Positions 1-6,613 of a stretch of DNA of 9,732 bases are shown here, piece after piece; position 1 is the stretch's first letter, and every line of letters starts with the position of its first letter. The notes under the pieces are model-generated. The model was not told the DNA's origin. It worked only from the letters and a program-made list of their open reading frames with translations, and searched no databases. The stretch comes from Luminiphilus sp. GTDB lineage: Bacteria > Pseudomonadota > Gammaproteobacteria > Pseudomonadales > Halieaceae. The translations under genes were made by a program, and so were the position numbers. Location: the NCBI GenBank assembly GCA_022425845.1, contig JAKMEU010000050.1, forward strand, positions 1 through 9,732, read 5' to 3'.

Positions 1-48
1 CCTCTATATAATCGGCTGCCGAGAATGGAAGCCAGGAACTTGTGTATA

Positions 49-67
49 TTGGCATATCATGTGTCAA
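49..67 (+). promoter_or_regulatory. Dyad operator-like site upstream of the MBL-fold hydrolase (site 1)
   Basis: TTGGCA, seven bases, then TGTCAA: an imperfect inverted repeat (5 of 6 positions pair) ending 92 bp before the ATG at 160. The same 19-bp element recurs before the sulfatase gene (complement of 3045-3063) with 15 of 19 positions identical and in the same orientation to the downstream gene. A TATATT hexamer at 45-50 resembles a -10 box and overlaps the left half-site. No convincing -35 box accompanies it. Repressor or activator binding is inferred; no candidate regulator for this site is encoded in the window apart from the LysR gene. Confidence 0.5.
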
Positions 68-159
68 AATATAGTTCTGATCAAGGTGCCGGCCACAAAC
101 CCACCGCCAGGCCAGGGATGACCAACCAGAGATACCACTAGCCATAGGAGCGCAGAGCG

Positions 160-1227
160 ATGAAAAAGGGGATTATTCTGGCCGTGGTTGTCGGCGTTGG
201 CATCCTGGCATTTTCTCAACGTATTGCCATCATCGAGGGGATCCTCGGGCGGGCCATGGTCGTGCAAATGGGCGCCAATACAATGGACGCGCTGGAAGAC
301 GGCCTGCATCTTGCGCTGTGCGGTGCCGGAGGCCCCATGCCCTCCCCCAAGGCGTCAGGTCCCTGCGTCGCCGTTGTGGCGGGCGAAAAACTGTTCGTTG
401 TTGACGCGGGAACGGACGGGCTTCGCAACCTGCAACGGATGGCTTATCCCGTCGGCGAAATTGAGGCTGTCCTGTTGACCCACTTTCACTCCGATCACAT
501 CGACGGGCTGGGGGAATTGGGAACCATCCGCTGGGCCTCTGGCGATGTCTCTCACCCCCTGCCGGTGTACGGTCCTCCCGGGGTTGAGGGCGTCGTAGCG
601 GGCTTCAATGCGGCCTATGGCCAGGACTTTATCTATCGGCACGAGCACCACGGGGACGCGGTGGCACCCCTGGCGGCGGCGGGGCTGGAGGCGTACCCCT
701 TCGCCTTGCCCGAAATGGGGCGGCTTGAACCGGTTTATTCTGATGGTGACATCCGCATCGAGGCGCTGGTCGTTGACCATGCGCCCGTGGCACCCGCCGT
801 AGGTTACAAATTTACCTACAGGGACCGCAGCCTTCTGATTACCGGCGACACGGCGCAATCAGACAATATTGTGGCACTGGCACAAGGGGTCGACCTCCTG
901 GTGCACGAAGCCCTGGCGCCCAATTTGCTCAAAATGATGAATCAAGCCGCTGTGGCCAACGACAATCCTATCCTCGCTAAAATCTTTATAGACGTACTTG
1001 ACTACCATGCCAGCCCCGTCGAGGCCGCAGAGACCGCCCGGGATGCCGATGTCGGGCATCTTCTCTACTACCACATCGTGCCACCCCTGCTTGTACCGGG
1101 CCAGGAAGCGGTCTGGCTCAATGGTGCAGGAGCGATCTTTCCCGAATACACGGTAGGCGAGGATGGCGTCGCGTTCTCCCTACCCGCCGGTTCTGACCGC
1201 ATCGAGCAAACGGCTAAAGGGCTGTAG
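160..1227 (+). CDS. Metallo-beta-lactamase-fold hydrolase, AtsA/RNase Z-like, membrane-anchored or exported
   Basis: A 355-residue protein with the complete metal site of the RNase Z/arylsulfatase AtsA branch of the metallo-beta-lactamase superfamily. The ligands are HFHSDH at 108-113, Asp-His at 206-207, the GD of ITGD at 229-230, VHE at 248-250 and a late His in YYHIVPP at 305. The stretch around 283-305 (DYHAS..., then the His) follows the C-terminal RNase Z pattern. Residues 1-20 are two lysines followed by a hydrophobic stretch, so the protein is probably anchored in or exported across the inner membrane. That argues against a true tRNA-processing RNase Z and for an AtsA-like sulfatase or other esterase acting outside the cytoplasm. 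The start is backed by AGGAG at 146-150, nine bases before the ATG. It converges on the sulfatase gene, with 24 bp between the stop codons. The exact substrate is unknown; a lactonase or phosphodiesterase role is also possible. Confidence 0.88.
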   Translation: MKKGIILAVVVGVGILAFSQRIAIIEGILGRAMVVQMGANTMDALEDGLHLALCGAGGPMPSPKASGPCVAVVAGEKLFVVDAGTDGLRNLQRMAYPVGEIEAVLLTHFHSDHIDGLGELGTIRWASGDVSHPLPVYGPPGVEGVVAGFNAAYGQDFIYRHEHHGDAVAPLAAAGLEAYPFALPEMGRLEPVYSDGDIRIEALVVDHAPVAPAVGYKFTYRDRSLLITGDTAQSDNIVALAQGVDLLVHEALAPNLLKMMNQAAVANDNPILAKIFIDVLDYHASPVEAAETARDADVGHLLYYHIVPPLLVPGQEAVWLNGAGAIFPEYTVGEDGVAFSLPAGSDRIEQTAKGL

Positions 1228-1251
1228 CCTCACCACCGATCTGATGGCAGT

Positions 1252-2922
1252 TCAATTGGGCCAGTATATATAGTCGTCTCCCACCACGAACGGCTCTGCC
1301 AACGTTTTATCAATGGCGATCGCCATCTCGGTTACCGCCGGGTACAGCGGCGCGCGCGCCCCCTCATGGTGCTCTGCCAGCAATCGCCTGAGCTCTGCCA
1401 CCCGGTCAGGTCTCTCCTGTGCAAGATTGACCTGCTCACCGGGATCGACGGCCAGATTAAATAACCAGGTTTTCTCGGGACGTGCCAACACCTGCAGTTT
1501 CCAGTCGCCATGGCGAACCACCCGATAATGTCCGCTCTGCCAAAACAGGGTGTCACGGTCCCAAACTACACCCCTGTTTTGAGCCAGCGGCAGAATATTG
1601 CGCCCGTCAACGGCAACATTCCGAGGTAGCGATGCGCCGGCCGCTGCCGCAATGGTAGGGAAGGCGTCGATGTGGGTTACGGGCACGTCCGAGACAGTTT
1701 CCGCGGGAATCTGCGCGGGCCACTTGACGAACATGGGTACGCGTATACCCCCCTCAAACTGTGTGATTTTCCAGCCCCTGAAGGGCGCATTGATCTCTGA
1801 AAGGCCTATGTAGCCAGCACCGCCATTGTCACTGGTAAACACAACCACCGTATTGTCGGCCAGCCCAAGACGTTCCAATGTGGCATTGATTCGACCCACA
1901 CTTCGATCCACCGCCCTGATCATGGCCGCGTACACCCGTAGACGATGCGGCTTGATGTCACCGACGGCTTCATAGTCTGCAACAGTAGCCTGCAGCGGCG
2001 TGTGTACTCCCCAATGCGCCAGATAGAGAAAGAAGGGGTGGTGTTGGTTGGCCTCGATGATCTTGATTGACTCGTCCGTCCAATAATCAGTGAGGTAACC
2101 CTTGGGCTCAAAGCGATCTTCCTCCACCGAATTAAAGCTATTGGCATAGCTCAACCCCGCCCACAGAAAGTGATCGATGGGATCGAAAGGAAGCTTGGCA
2201 TTGACCACGCCGGGATCGTCCTCCGGCAGAAACAAGCCACTGGCCATCAGCAGGCTCTGATCAAAACCCTGTTCGTGAGCTGCCATACCGGCCCGGCGAC
2301 CCAGATGCCATTTGCCAACATGAAACGTGGCGTATCCGGCCCCGCTGAGTACTTCAGCGATGGTCACCTCCCCGGGCGACAAACCCTGCAACTCGTAGGG
2401 CGGTTTGGCATCCTCGAGATCGGGGTAATACAAACTGTCTGGCAAGTCGGTTTCCATGTCGGCGCTGACACGCCTGACCAGCGGTACCATCCCAGCCGGT
2501 GTCGGCGTGAATTCAAATCCCGTGCGGGTTGGATAACGCCCCGTCATGAGCATGGCCCGGGACGGGGCACAGGTGCCGGCCCCCGAGTAAGACTGGGTAA
2601 ATGTTGCCCCCGCGGCTGCGAGCTGGTCGATATGGGGCGTCGGTACGCGACCGTCCGCCACACCCCCACCGAAAGTCGATATATCGTTGTATCCCAAATC
2701 ATCTGCCACGATGAGAATGATATTGGGTGGGCGCTCCCCGGGGGGCAATGCCGCAACCGCAGGCCCTTCCGCCCAGGGAAGATCGCGCGGCGGCGCCACG
2801 TCGTACTGGGTGGCTGTCCGAAACTTGACCAATTTGAGTAACAGCGCTGTCTGGTTGACGTAAGCGAGCCCCCCACCCACGACCACCACCACAACACAAC
2901 CGAGAAAAAACTTTTTCAACAC
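1252..2922 (-). CDS. Formylglycine-dependent sulfatase (type I, alkaline-phosphatase fold), exported or anchored
   Basis: A 556-residue sulfatase that hydrolyses a sulfate ester, probably in the periplasm. Numbered from the GTG start, it has the metal-binding Asp pair in IVADDLG (74-75) and the Cys-type signature CAPSR (118-122), whose Cys is converted to formylglycine. It also has GKWHLG (Lys204, His206), the HWGVH pair (His303, His307), Asp-Asn in SDNGG (365-366) and Lys385 in the FRGWK stretch. All expected catalytic residues are present, so it should be active given a formylglycine-generating or AslB-type maturase, which is not in the window. The frame is open to an ATG at 3012, but that adds 30 charged residues before an obvious signal/anchor (LKKFF, then a run of Val and Gly). 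The GTG at 2922 puts the anchor at the N-terminus and has AGGGG seven bases upstream, so I prefer it. The substrate class cannot be read from sequence. Confidence 0.9.
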   Translation of the reverse strand: MLKKFFLGCVVVVVVGGGLAYVNQTALLLKLVKFRTATQYDVAPPRDLPWAEGPAVAALPPGERPPNIILIVADDLGYNDISTFGGGVADGRVPTPHIDQLAAAGATFTQSYSGAGTCAPSRAMLMTGRYPTRTGFEFTPTPAGMVPLVRRVSADMETDLPDSLYYPDLEDAKPPYELQGLSPGEVTIAEVLSGAGYATFHVGKWHLGRRAGMAAHEQGFDQSLLMASGLFLPEDDPGVVNAKLPFDPIDHFLWAGLSYANSFNSVEEDRFEPKGYLTDYWTDESIKIIEANQHHPFFLYLAHWGVHTPLQATVADYEAVGDIKPHRLRVYAAMIRAVDRSVGRINATLERLGLADNTVVVFTSDNGGAGYIGLSEINAPFRGWKITQFEGGIRVPMFVKWPAQIPAETVSDVPVTHIDAFPTIAAAAGASLPRNVAVDGRNILPLAQNRGVVWDRDTLFWQSGHYRVVRHGDWKLQVLARPEKTWLFNLAVDPGEQVNLAQERPDRVAELRRLLAEHHEGARAPLYPAVTEMAIAIDKTLAEPFVVGDDYIYWPN

Positions 2923-2929
2923 AGACCGA

Positions 2930-2934
2930 CCCCT
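2930..2934 (-). promoter_or_regulatory. Ribosome binding site deciding the sulfatase start
   Basis: On the minus strand AGGGG lies seven bases before the GTG at 2922-2920. The alternative ATG at 3012-3010 has only a weak GGTGG ahead of it. Together with the signal-anchor position this supports the shorter protein. Confidence 0.45.
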
Positions 2935-3044
2935 GTTCAAACGCGAGCGCTGGGGCAACTCACCCCTGCAGTCACAGAGGAATATAGCGACGAAAACAGC
3001 AGCATCGCTCATCTTGTTACCACCACACTGGCAGCAGCTAACTA

Positions 3045-3063
3045 TTGGCAGTTAATATGCCAA
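3045..3063 (-). promoter_or_regulatory. Dyad operator upstream of the sulfatase (site 2)
   Basis: A perfect inverted repeat, TTGGCA-N7-TGCCAA, between the LysR and sulfatase genes. On the minus strand it reads TTGGCATATTAACTGCCAA, matching site 1 at 15 of 19 positions. Two further dyads overlap it: TAACT/AGTTA (3039-3043 with 3050-3054) and AATATG/CATATT (3054-3059 with 3064-3069). One base upstream on the minus strand is TAATAT (3065-3070), a possible -10 box, with a weak TTGCAG (3087-3092) 16 bases further up. If that is the promoter, the dyad covers the transcription start, as expected for a repressor site. The dyad is seen directly; the function is inferred. Confidence 0.55.
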
Positions 3064-3136
3064 CATATTACCAGTCGCCCGTTGATCTGCAAGCCGCAAC
3101 CGGTCCATCGATACAGCACCCGCCACGCATTCAAAA

Positions 3137-4021
3137 TTAACTGCCAGACGCTGCCGCTATCGCCTCTCTGAGCGCCTCAATAACGATTTGGGCCGCGGGT
3201 GAGGCCGTGACACCCCGACGCGTAATGATGCCTATTTCCCGTTTGACGGTGGGGTTTTTCAGGGGAATGAAACGCAACGTTGAAACGCTGTCCTGAAACG
3301 CCAGCCGCGGCAGGGTGGTGTAAGCCGTTCCCGTCTCCAGCATGGCCACAATCGAAATCATTTCCGAAATATAGATTCTGCTGTCCGGGAGAAGATTCCC
3401 AGCCGGTGTGGTCTCAAGCAAGCGAGAGGTCCCGTTGCGAATCATGGCCTGACCGATCAGGTCTTGCCATCGCAAGCTGTTCGCATCTGCCAGCGGGTGC
3501 GTATGGTGGCAGACCACGCCAACCTCATCCGCCAACAGCGGTGCAAACTCGAGGTCGTCGGCCTCGCCCCACAGGGCGCTGACACCAAACTCCACCTCCC
3601 CGGTTCGAACCATATCTGCCACGACATCGGCCGGGCCGTCGTGGAGCACGATTTCCAGGGAAGGGTAACGACGCAGGAACTGGTTGAGGACCGAAGGCAT
3701 ATAGCGGCGGGCCACCGAGGGCGCTGTCACCACCTCGACCCGACCACTGCGCTGATTCACCACATCATCGAGGTCCTTGAGGACTCGGTCGTGGACACCC
3801 AGCAACTCACGGAAGCGGGGTATACAGATCTCACCGAAAGGGGTGAGCCCACCCGCACCCTGCCTTTCGAATATGGGTGCTCCCAAGCCATCCTCCAGCT
3901 CCCTGACCCCCAGTGACAGGGCCGGCTGCGTCCGATGCAGGCGCTTCGCCGCCGCCTTGAAACCGCCATCGTCGAGGACCGCAAGTACGTAACGCAGCTG
4001 CTGGAGTTTGAGACCCTTCAT
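3137..4021 (-). CDS. LysR-type transcriptional regulator
   Basis: A 294-residue protein of the usual length for this family. Residues 5-62 form the winged helix-turn-helix: QQLRYVLAVLDDGGFKAAA, then the recognition segment with TQPALSLGVRELE, then LGAPIFER and LTPFGE. Residues from about 90 to the C-terminus form the effector-binding domain (RYMPSVLNQFLRRYP, then GEVEFGVSAL). The ATG at 4021 is fixed by the domain start, although the Shine-Dalgarno sequence is weak (an A/T-rich leader). The gene is divergent from the aldehyde dehydrogenase operon across 113 bp, the classic position for a LysR regulator controlling its neighbour and itself. The co-inducer is unknown but is probably the operon's substrate or an intermediate. 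The sulfatase lies downstream on the same strand, but the gap of more than 120 bp with its own operator suggests separate transcription. Confidence 0.93.
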   Translation of the reverse strand: MKGLKLQQLRYVLAVLDDGGFKAAAKRLHRTQPALSLGVRELEDGLGAPIFERQGAGGLTPFGEICIPRFRELLGVHDRVLKDLDDVVNQRSGRVEVVTAPSVARRYMPSVLNQFLRRYPSLEIVLHDGPADVVADMVRTGEVEFGVSALWGEADDLEFAPLLADEVGVVCHHTHPLADANSLRWQDLIGQAMIRNGTSRLLETTPAGNLLPDSRIYISEMISIVAMLETGTAYTTLPRLAFQDSVSTLRFIPLKNPTVKREIGIITRRGVTASPAAQIVIEALREAIAAASGS

Positions 4022-4134
4022 AATAAGTTTTTCTAATTTTTAAATTGGAATTATTAATTTTCCTTATTCTAGGACTAACCCTACCATCTCGGCTACCTTT
4101 ATCGACCATCCATGATCCTAAACTGGAGCCTTTC
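4022..4134. promoter_or_regulatory. Divergent promoter/operator region between the LysR gene and the ALDH operon
   Basis: The first 50 bases (4021-4070) have only 7 G or C, in sharp contrast to the flanking genes. Inverted repeats include AATAAG at 4022-4027 with CTTATT at 4063-4068 (35-bp spacer), AATTT-TT-AAATT at 4035-4046, and GGAA-N9-TTCC at 4047-4063. The last has the size of a LysR site and contains a T-N11-A (4045 to 4057), although T-N11-A is easily matched in AT-rich DNA. TTGGAA at 4045-4050 could serve as a -35 box; no good -10 box is visible at normal spacing. GGAG at 4125-4128 is the ribosome binding site of the dehydrogenase. Binding by the adjacent LysR protein is inferred. Confidence 0.55.
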
Positions 4135-5577
4135 ATGTCAGAACCGCATGCCCTGTACATCGACGGTAACTGGGTCAACACCCCTGAAACCGTGGCCAAT
4201 ATCAATCCCTCCGACACCGATGATGTCATCGGCCACTACGCACAGGCCGATGCGACGCAGGTGGAAGACGCCATTACAGCCGCCAACCGCGCCGTACAGC
4301 AATGGGGCCAGTCTCCCCTGGAAACCCGCTACCAGGTGTTGACGGCCATCGGCAACGAGTTGATTGAACGCAGCGGCGAATTAGGTGAACTCCTGGCGCG
4401 TGAGGAGGGTAAAACCCGCGCGGAGGGTGTGGGCGAAGTCTATCGTTCAGGACAGTTCTTCCACTACTTTGCCGCTGAAGTGCATCGCCAAATCGACGAC
4501 CGGGCGGAATCCGTTCGCCCCGGCATTGAGATTGAAACGCGGCGGGAACCGGTTGGCGTCGTCGTCATCATCAGCCCATGGAATTTTCCCATGGCAACGG
4601 CGGTATGGAAAATAGCGCCCGCCCTCGCCTTCGGAAATAGCGTCATTTTCAAGCCCGCCAATCTGGTACCTGCCAGCGCATGGGCCCTGACTGAAATCAT
4701 TGCCCGACAGAGCGCCCTGCCCGCCGGGGCTTTCAATCTGGTCATGGGTTCGGGCAGCAAAGTGGGCAATACACTGATCAACAGCGACCGGATTCACGCC
4801 GTCAGCTTCACCGGATCGCTGCCTGTGGGCCGACAGGTCGCCTCGGCAACTGCCGCGAATCTCGTCAAATGCCAGTTGGAGATGGGGTCCAAAAATGCCC
4901 TGATTGTGGCCGCGGATGCCGACCTCGAGGTGGCCGTTAACGCCGCATTCGTGGGCGCCTACAGTGGCACGGGACAGAAGTGCACGGCCTCGTCACGACT
5001 GATCGTGGACGCCAGCCTGCACGATGAATTTGTTGAGAAACTGCAGGCGAAAATATCGGCCACCCGCGTCGGCCATGCCCTGGAAGACGGCGTCGATATG
5101 GGGCCCGTGGCATCGGAGGCGCAGCTTGAGTCCAATCTGGCCTGGATCAAGCGGGGCGTGGATGAGGGGGCGCAGCTGTTGCAGGGCGGCGAAAGACTGA
5201 CCCTCGATCAACCGGGCTACTACATGTCGCCGGCGCTCTTTATCGAAACCGACAACGCAATGGCCATCAACAGAGAGGAATTGTTCGCACCGATTGCCAG
5301 TGTGATCAGGGCGCAAAACTACGAACACGCCCTTGAGATTCTGAACGACACCGAGTTTGGTCTAACCGCGGGCATCATCACCCAATCCCTTGCGCTGGCC
5401 ACAGACTTCAAGAAGCGGGCTGTCAGTGGCTGTGTCATGGTTAACCTGCCGACGGCAGGAACCGACTACCATGTGCCCTTCGGCGGGCGAAAAAATTCAA
5501 GCTTTGGACCCCGCGAACAGGGTCAGTACGCTCGGGAGTTCTACACCACTGTCAAAACCACCTATATTCAGCCCTAA
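4135..5577 (+). CDS. NAD(P)-dependent aldehyde dehydrogenase, alpha-ketoglutarate-semialdehyde dehydrogenase type
   Basis: A 480-residue cytosolic enzyme oxidising an aldehyde to the acid. It has the full ALDH set: SPWNFP with the catalytic Asn at 150, Lys173 in FKPAN for the cofactor, FTGS at 225-228, the general base Glu249 in LEMGSKN, the nucleophile Cys283 in GQKCTASSR, and EELFAP with Glu382. The C-terminal block TAGTDYHVPFGGRKNSS followed by FGPREQG is typical of the alpha-ketoglutaric semialdehyde dehydrogenase group, so a dicarboxylic semialdehyde is the best substrate guess. The usual LE-x-GGKN is LEMGSKN here, a mild change. The start at 4135 has GGAG six bases upstream and begins the conserved YIDGNWV segment; the frame stays open to 4045, but that stretch is the AT-rich promoter. 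This is the first gene of the operon, 16 bp before the M19-like gene. Confidence 0.92.
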   Translation: MSEPHALYIDGNWVNTPETVANINPSDTDDVIGHYAQADATQVEDAITAANRAVQQWGQSPLETRYQVLTAIGNELIERSGELGELLAREEGKTRAEGVGEVYRSGQFFHYFAAEVHRQIDDRAESVRPGIEIETRREPVGVVVIISPWNFPMATAVWKIAPALAFGNSVIFKPANLVPASAWALTEIIARQSALPAGAFNLVMGSGSKVGNTLINSDRIHAVSFTGSLPVGRQVASATAANLVKCQLEMGSKNALIVAADADLEVAVNAAFVGAYSGTGQKCTASSRLIVDASLHDEFVEKLQAKISATRVGHALEDGVDMGPVASEAQLESNLAWIKRGVDEGAQLLQGGERLTLDQPGYYMSPALFIETDNAMAINREELFAPIASVIRAQNYEHALEILNDTEFGLTAGIITQSLALATDFKKRAVSGCVMVNLPTAGTDYHVPFGGRKNSSFGPREQGQYAREFYTTVKTTYIQP

Positions 5578-5593
5578 CCAGCGGGAGGAACCC

Positions 5594-6613
5594 ATGAATC
5601 CAGCCTGGACCGTCATTGATGGACTGCAGTACTCCGCCTGGTCTCGCGATGTCTTCGAGCAGATGCAGGCCGGCGGGCTTAATGCTGTCCACGTCACCGT
5701 CGCCTATCACGAAAATACCCGTGAAACCCTGACCCGGCTCGGCGAGTGGAATGCCCGATTCGAGGCCTTTCCAGACCTGATTCGTCCGGTTTACGAGCCC
5801 TCGGATATTCAACGGGCAAAGCAGGAAGGCAAGGTCGGCATTATCTTTGGCGCACAAAACTGCTCACCTATCGAAGACGAGATCCGGCTGGTGGAAATCA
5901 TGCGGCGCATGGGCCTGATGATCATGCAGCTGACTTACAACAACCAGAGCCTGCTCGCCTGTGGCTGTTATGAGGAAGAAGACAGCGGCCTGACCCGCTT
6001 TGGTAAGCAGGTCATACGCGAAATGAACCGTGTGGGCATGGTGATTGACATGTCCCACAGCGCGGAACGATCGACGCTTGAGGCCATTGCATACTCCGAG
6101 CAGCCGGTGATCGTCTCCCACGCCAACCCCAGCCACTTCCATCCAGCGCTGCGCAATAAATCTGATCGCGTTATCGACGCAGTGGCCGACAACGAGGGCC
6201 TGCTCGGTTTCTCCCTCTATCCTTTTCATCTTAAGAACGGTCCCGAGTGCACGCTGGATGACTTCTGCGACATGGTGGCCTGGACTGCCGACCGCATGGG
6301 AATCGACCGTATTGGCCTGGGCTCGGACCTGTGCCAGAACCAGCCCCAAAGCGTGCTGGAGTGGATGCGCAACGGTCGCTGGTCCAAAGCCATGGATTAC
6401 GGTGAAGGGTCCTCTGCCAATGCCGGATGGCCCGATGCGCTGACCTGGTTCCGTGACAGCCGTGATTTCCCCGGGATTGCAGCTGCGCTGCAGTCCAAAG
6501 GTTTCAGCGACGATGAACTGGGTAAAATAATGGGGGGCAACTGGGTCGACTTGCTCACCCGCGTGGCACAACCCGCGCCCAACAACGCGGTCAACGTCGA
6601 GGACGCTGCATGA
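5594..6613 (+). CDS. Peptidase M19 (membrane dipeptidase) family protein with an altered metal site
   Basis: A 339-residue TIM-barrel hydrolase-like protein of the renal dipeptidase family, with no signal peptide, hence cytosolic. Family landmarks are the TVIDG start (residue 6 on), GLTRFGKQVIREMNR then VGMVIDMSH (His155), PVIVSH (His176), RNKSD (187-191) and GLGSD (Asp245). The canonical family has DGHND with two zinc ligands (HxD); here the text is IDGLQYS, so both are gone. The bridging Glu of the usual EGG is replaced by AQN at 87-89. Only the two later His ligands and the Asp remain. From memory, M19-like proteins with a similar IDGL start occur in Pseudomonas dimethylglycine/betaine loci. 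The start at 5594 has a strong GGGAGGAA at 5583-5590. Its TGA overlaps the next ATG. A classical dipeptidase activity is doubtful; a one-metal hydrolase, a deaminase-like role or a scaffold are alternatives. Confidence 0.88.
   Translation: MNPAWTVIDGLQYSAWSRDVFEQMQAGGLNAVHVTVAYHENTRETLTRLGEWNARFEAFPDLIRPVYEPSDIQRAKQEGKVGIIFGAQNCSPIEDEIRLVEIMRRMGLMIMQLTYNNQSLLACGCYEEEDSGLTRFGKQVIREMNRVGMVIDMSHSAERSTLEAIAYSEQPVIVSHANPSHFHPALRNKSDRVIDAVADNEGLLGFSLYPFHLKNGPECTLDDFCDMVAWTADRMGIDRIGLGSDLCQNQPQSVLEWMRNGRWSKAMDYGEGSSANAGWPDALTWFRDSRDFPGIAAALQSKGFSDDELGKIMGGNWVDLLTRVAQPAPNNAVNVEDAA

Noticed and set aside
7..12. Perfect TATAAT hexamer near the left edge
   Set aside because: The matching -35 box would fall outside the window, and it lies about 150 bp before the first gene; it could serve another gene, so it was not annotated as a promoter.
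1228..1251. Bidirectional terminator between the convergent hydrolase and sulfatase genes
   Set aside because: The 24-bp gap shows no stem with a T-tract on either strand.
2170..2841. 223-codon open frame on the plus strand inside the sulfatase gene
   Set aside because: The opposite strand encodes an intact sulfatase with all catalytic residues; the plus-strand translation has no family pattern.
4045..4134. Thirty-codon N-terminal extension of the aldehyde dehydrogenase
   Set aside because: It is translated from the AT-rich promoter region, lacks a ribosome site, and precedes the normal family start; the ATG at 4135 has GGAG six bases upstream.
5390..5593. Upstream extension of the M19-like gene
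   Set aside because: It overlaps the conserved C-terminal coding region of the aldehyde dehydrogenase in another frame; the ATG at 5594 has a strong ribosome site and begins the family's IDG segment.
5864..6571. 235-codon open frame on the minus strand
   Set aside because: It lies wholly inside the M19-like gene, shows no recognisable domain, and is a typical shadow frame of GC-rich coding DNA.
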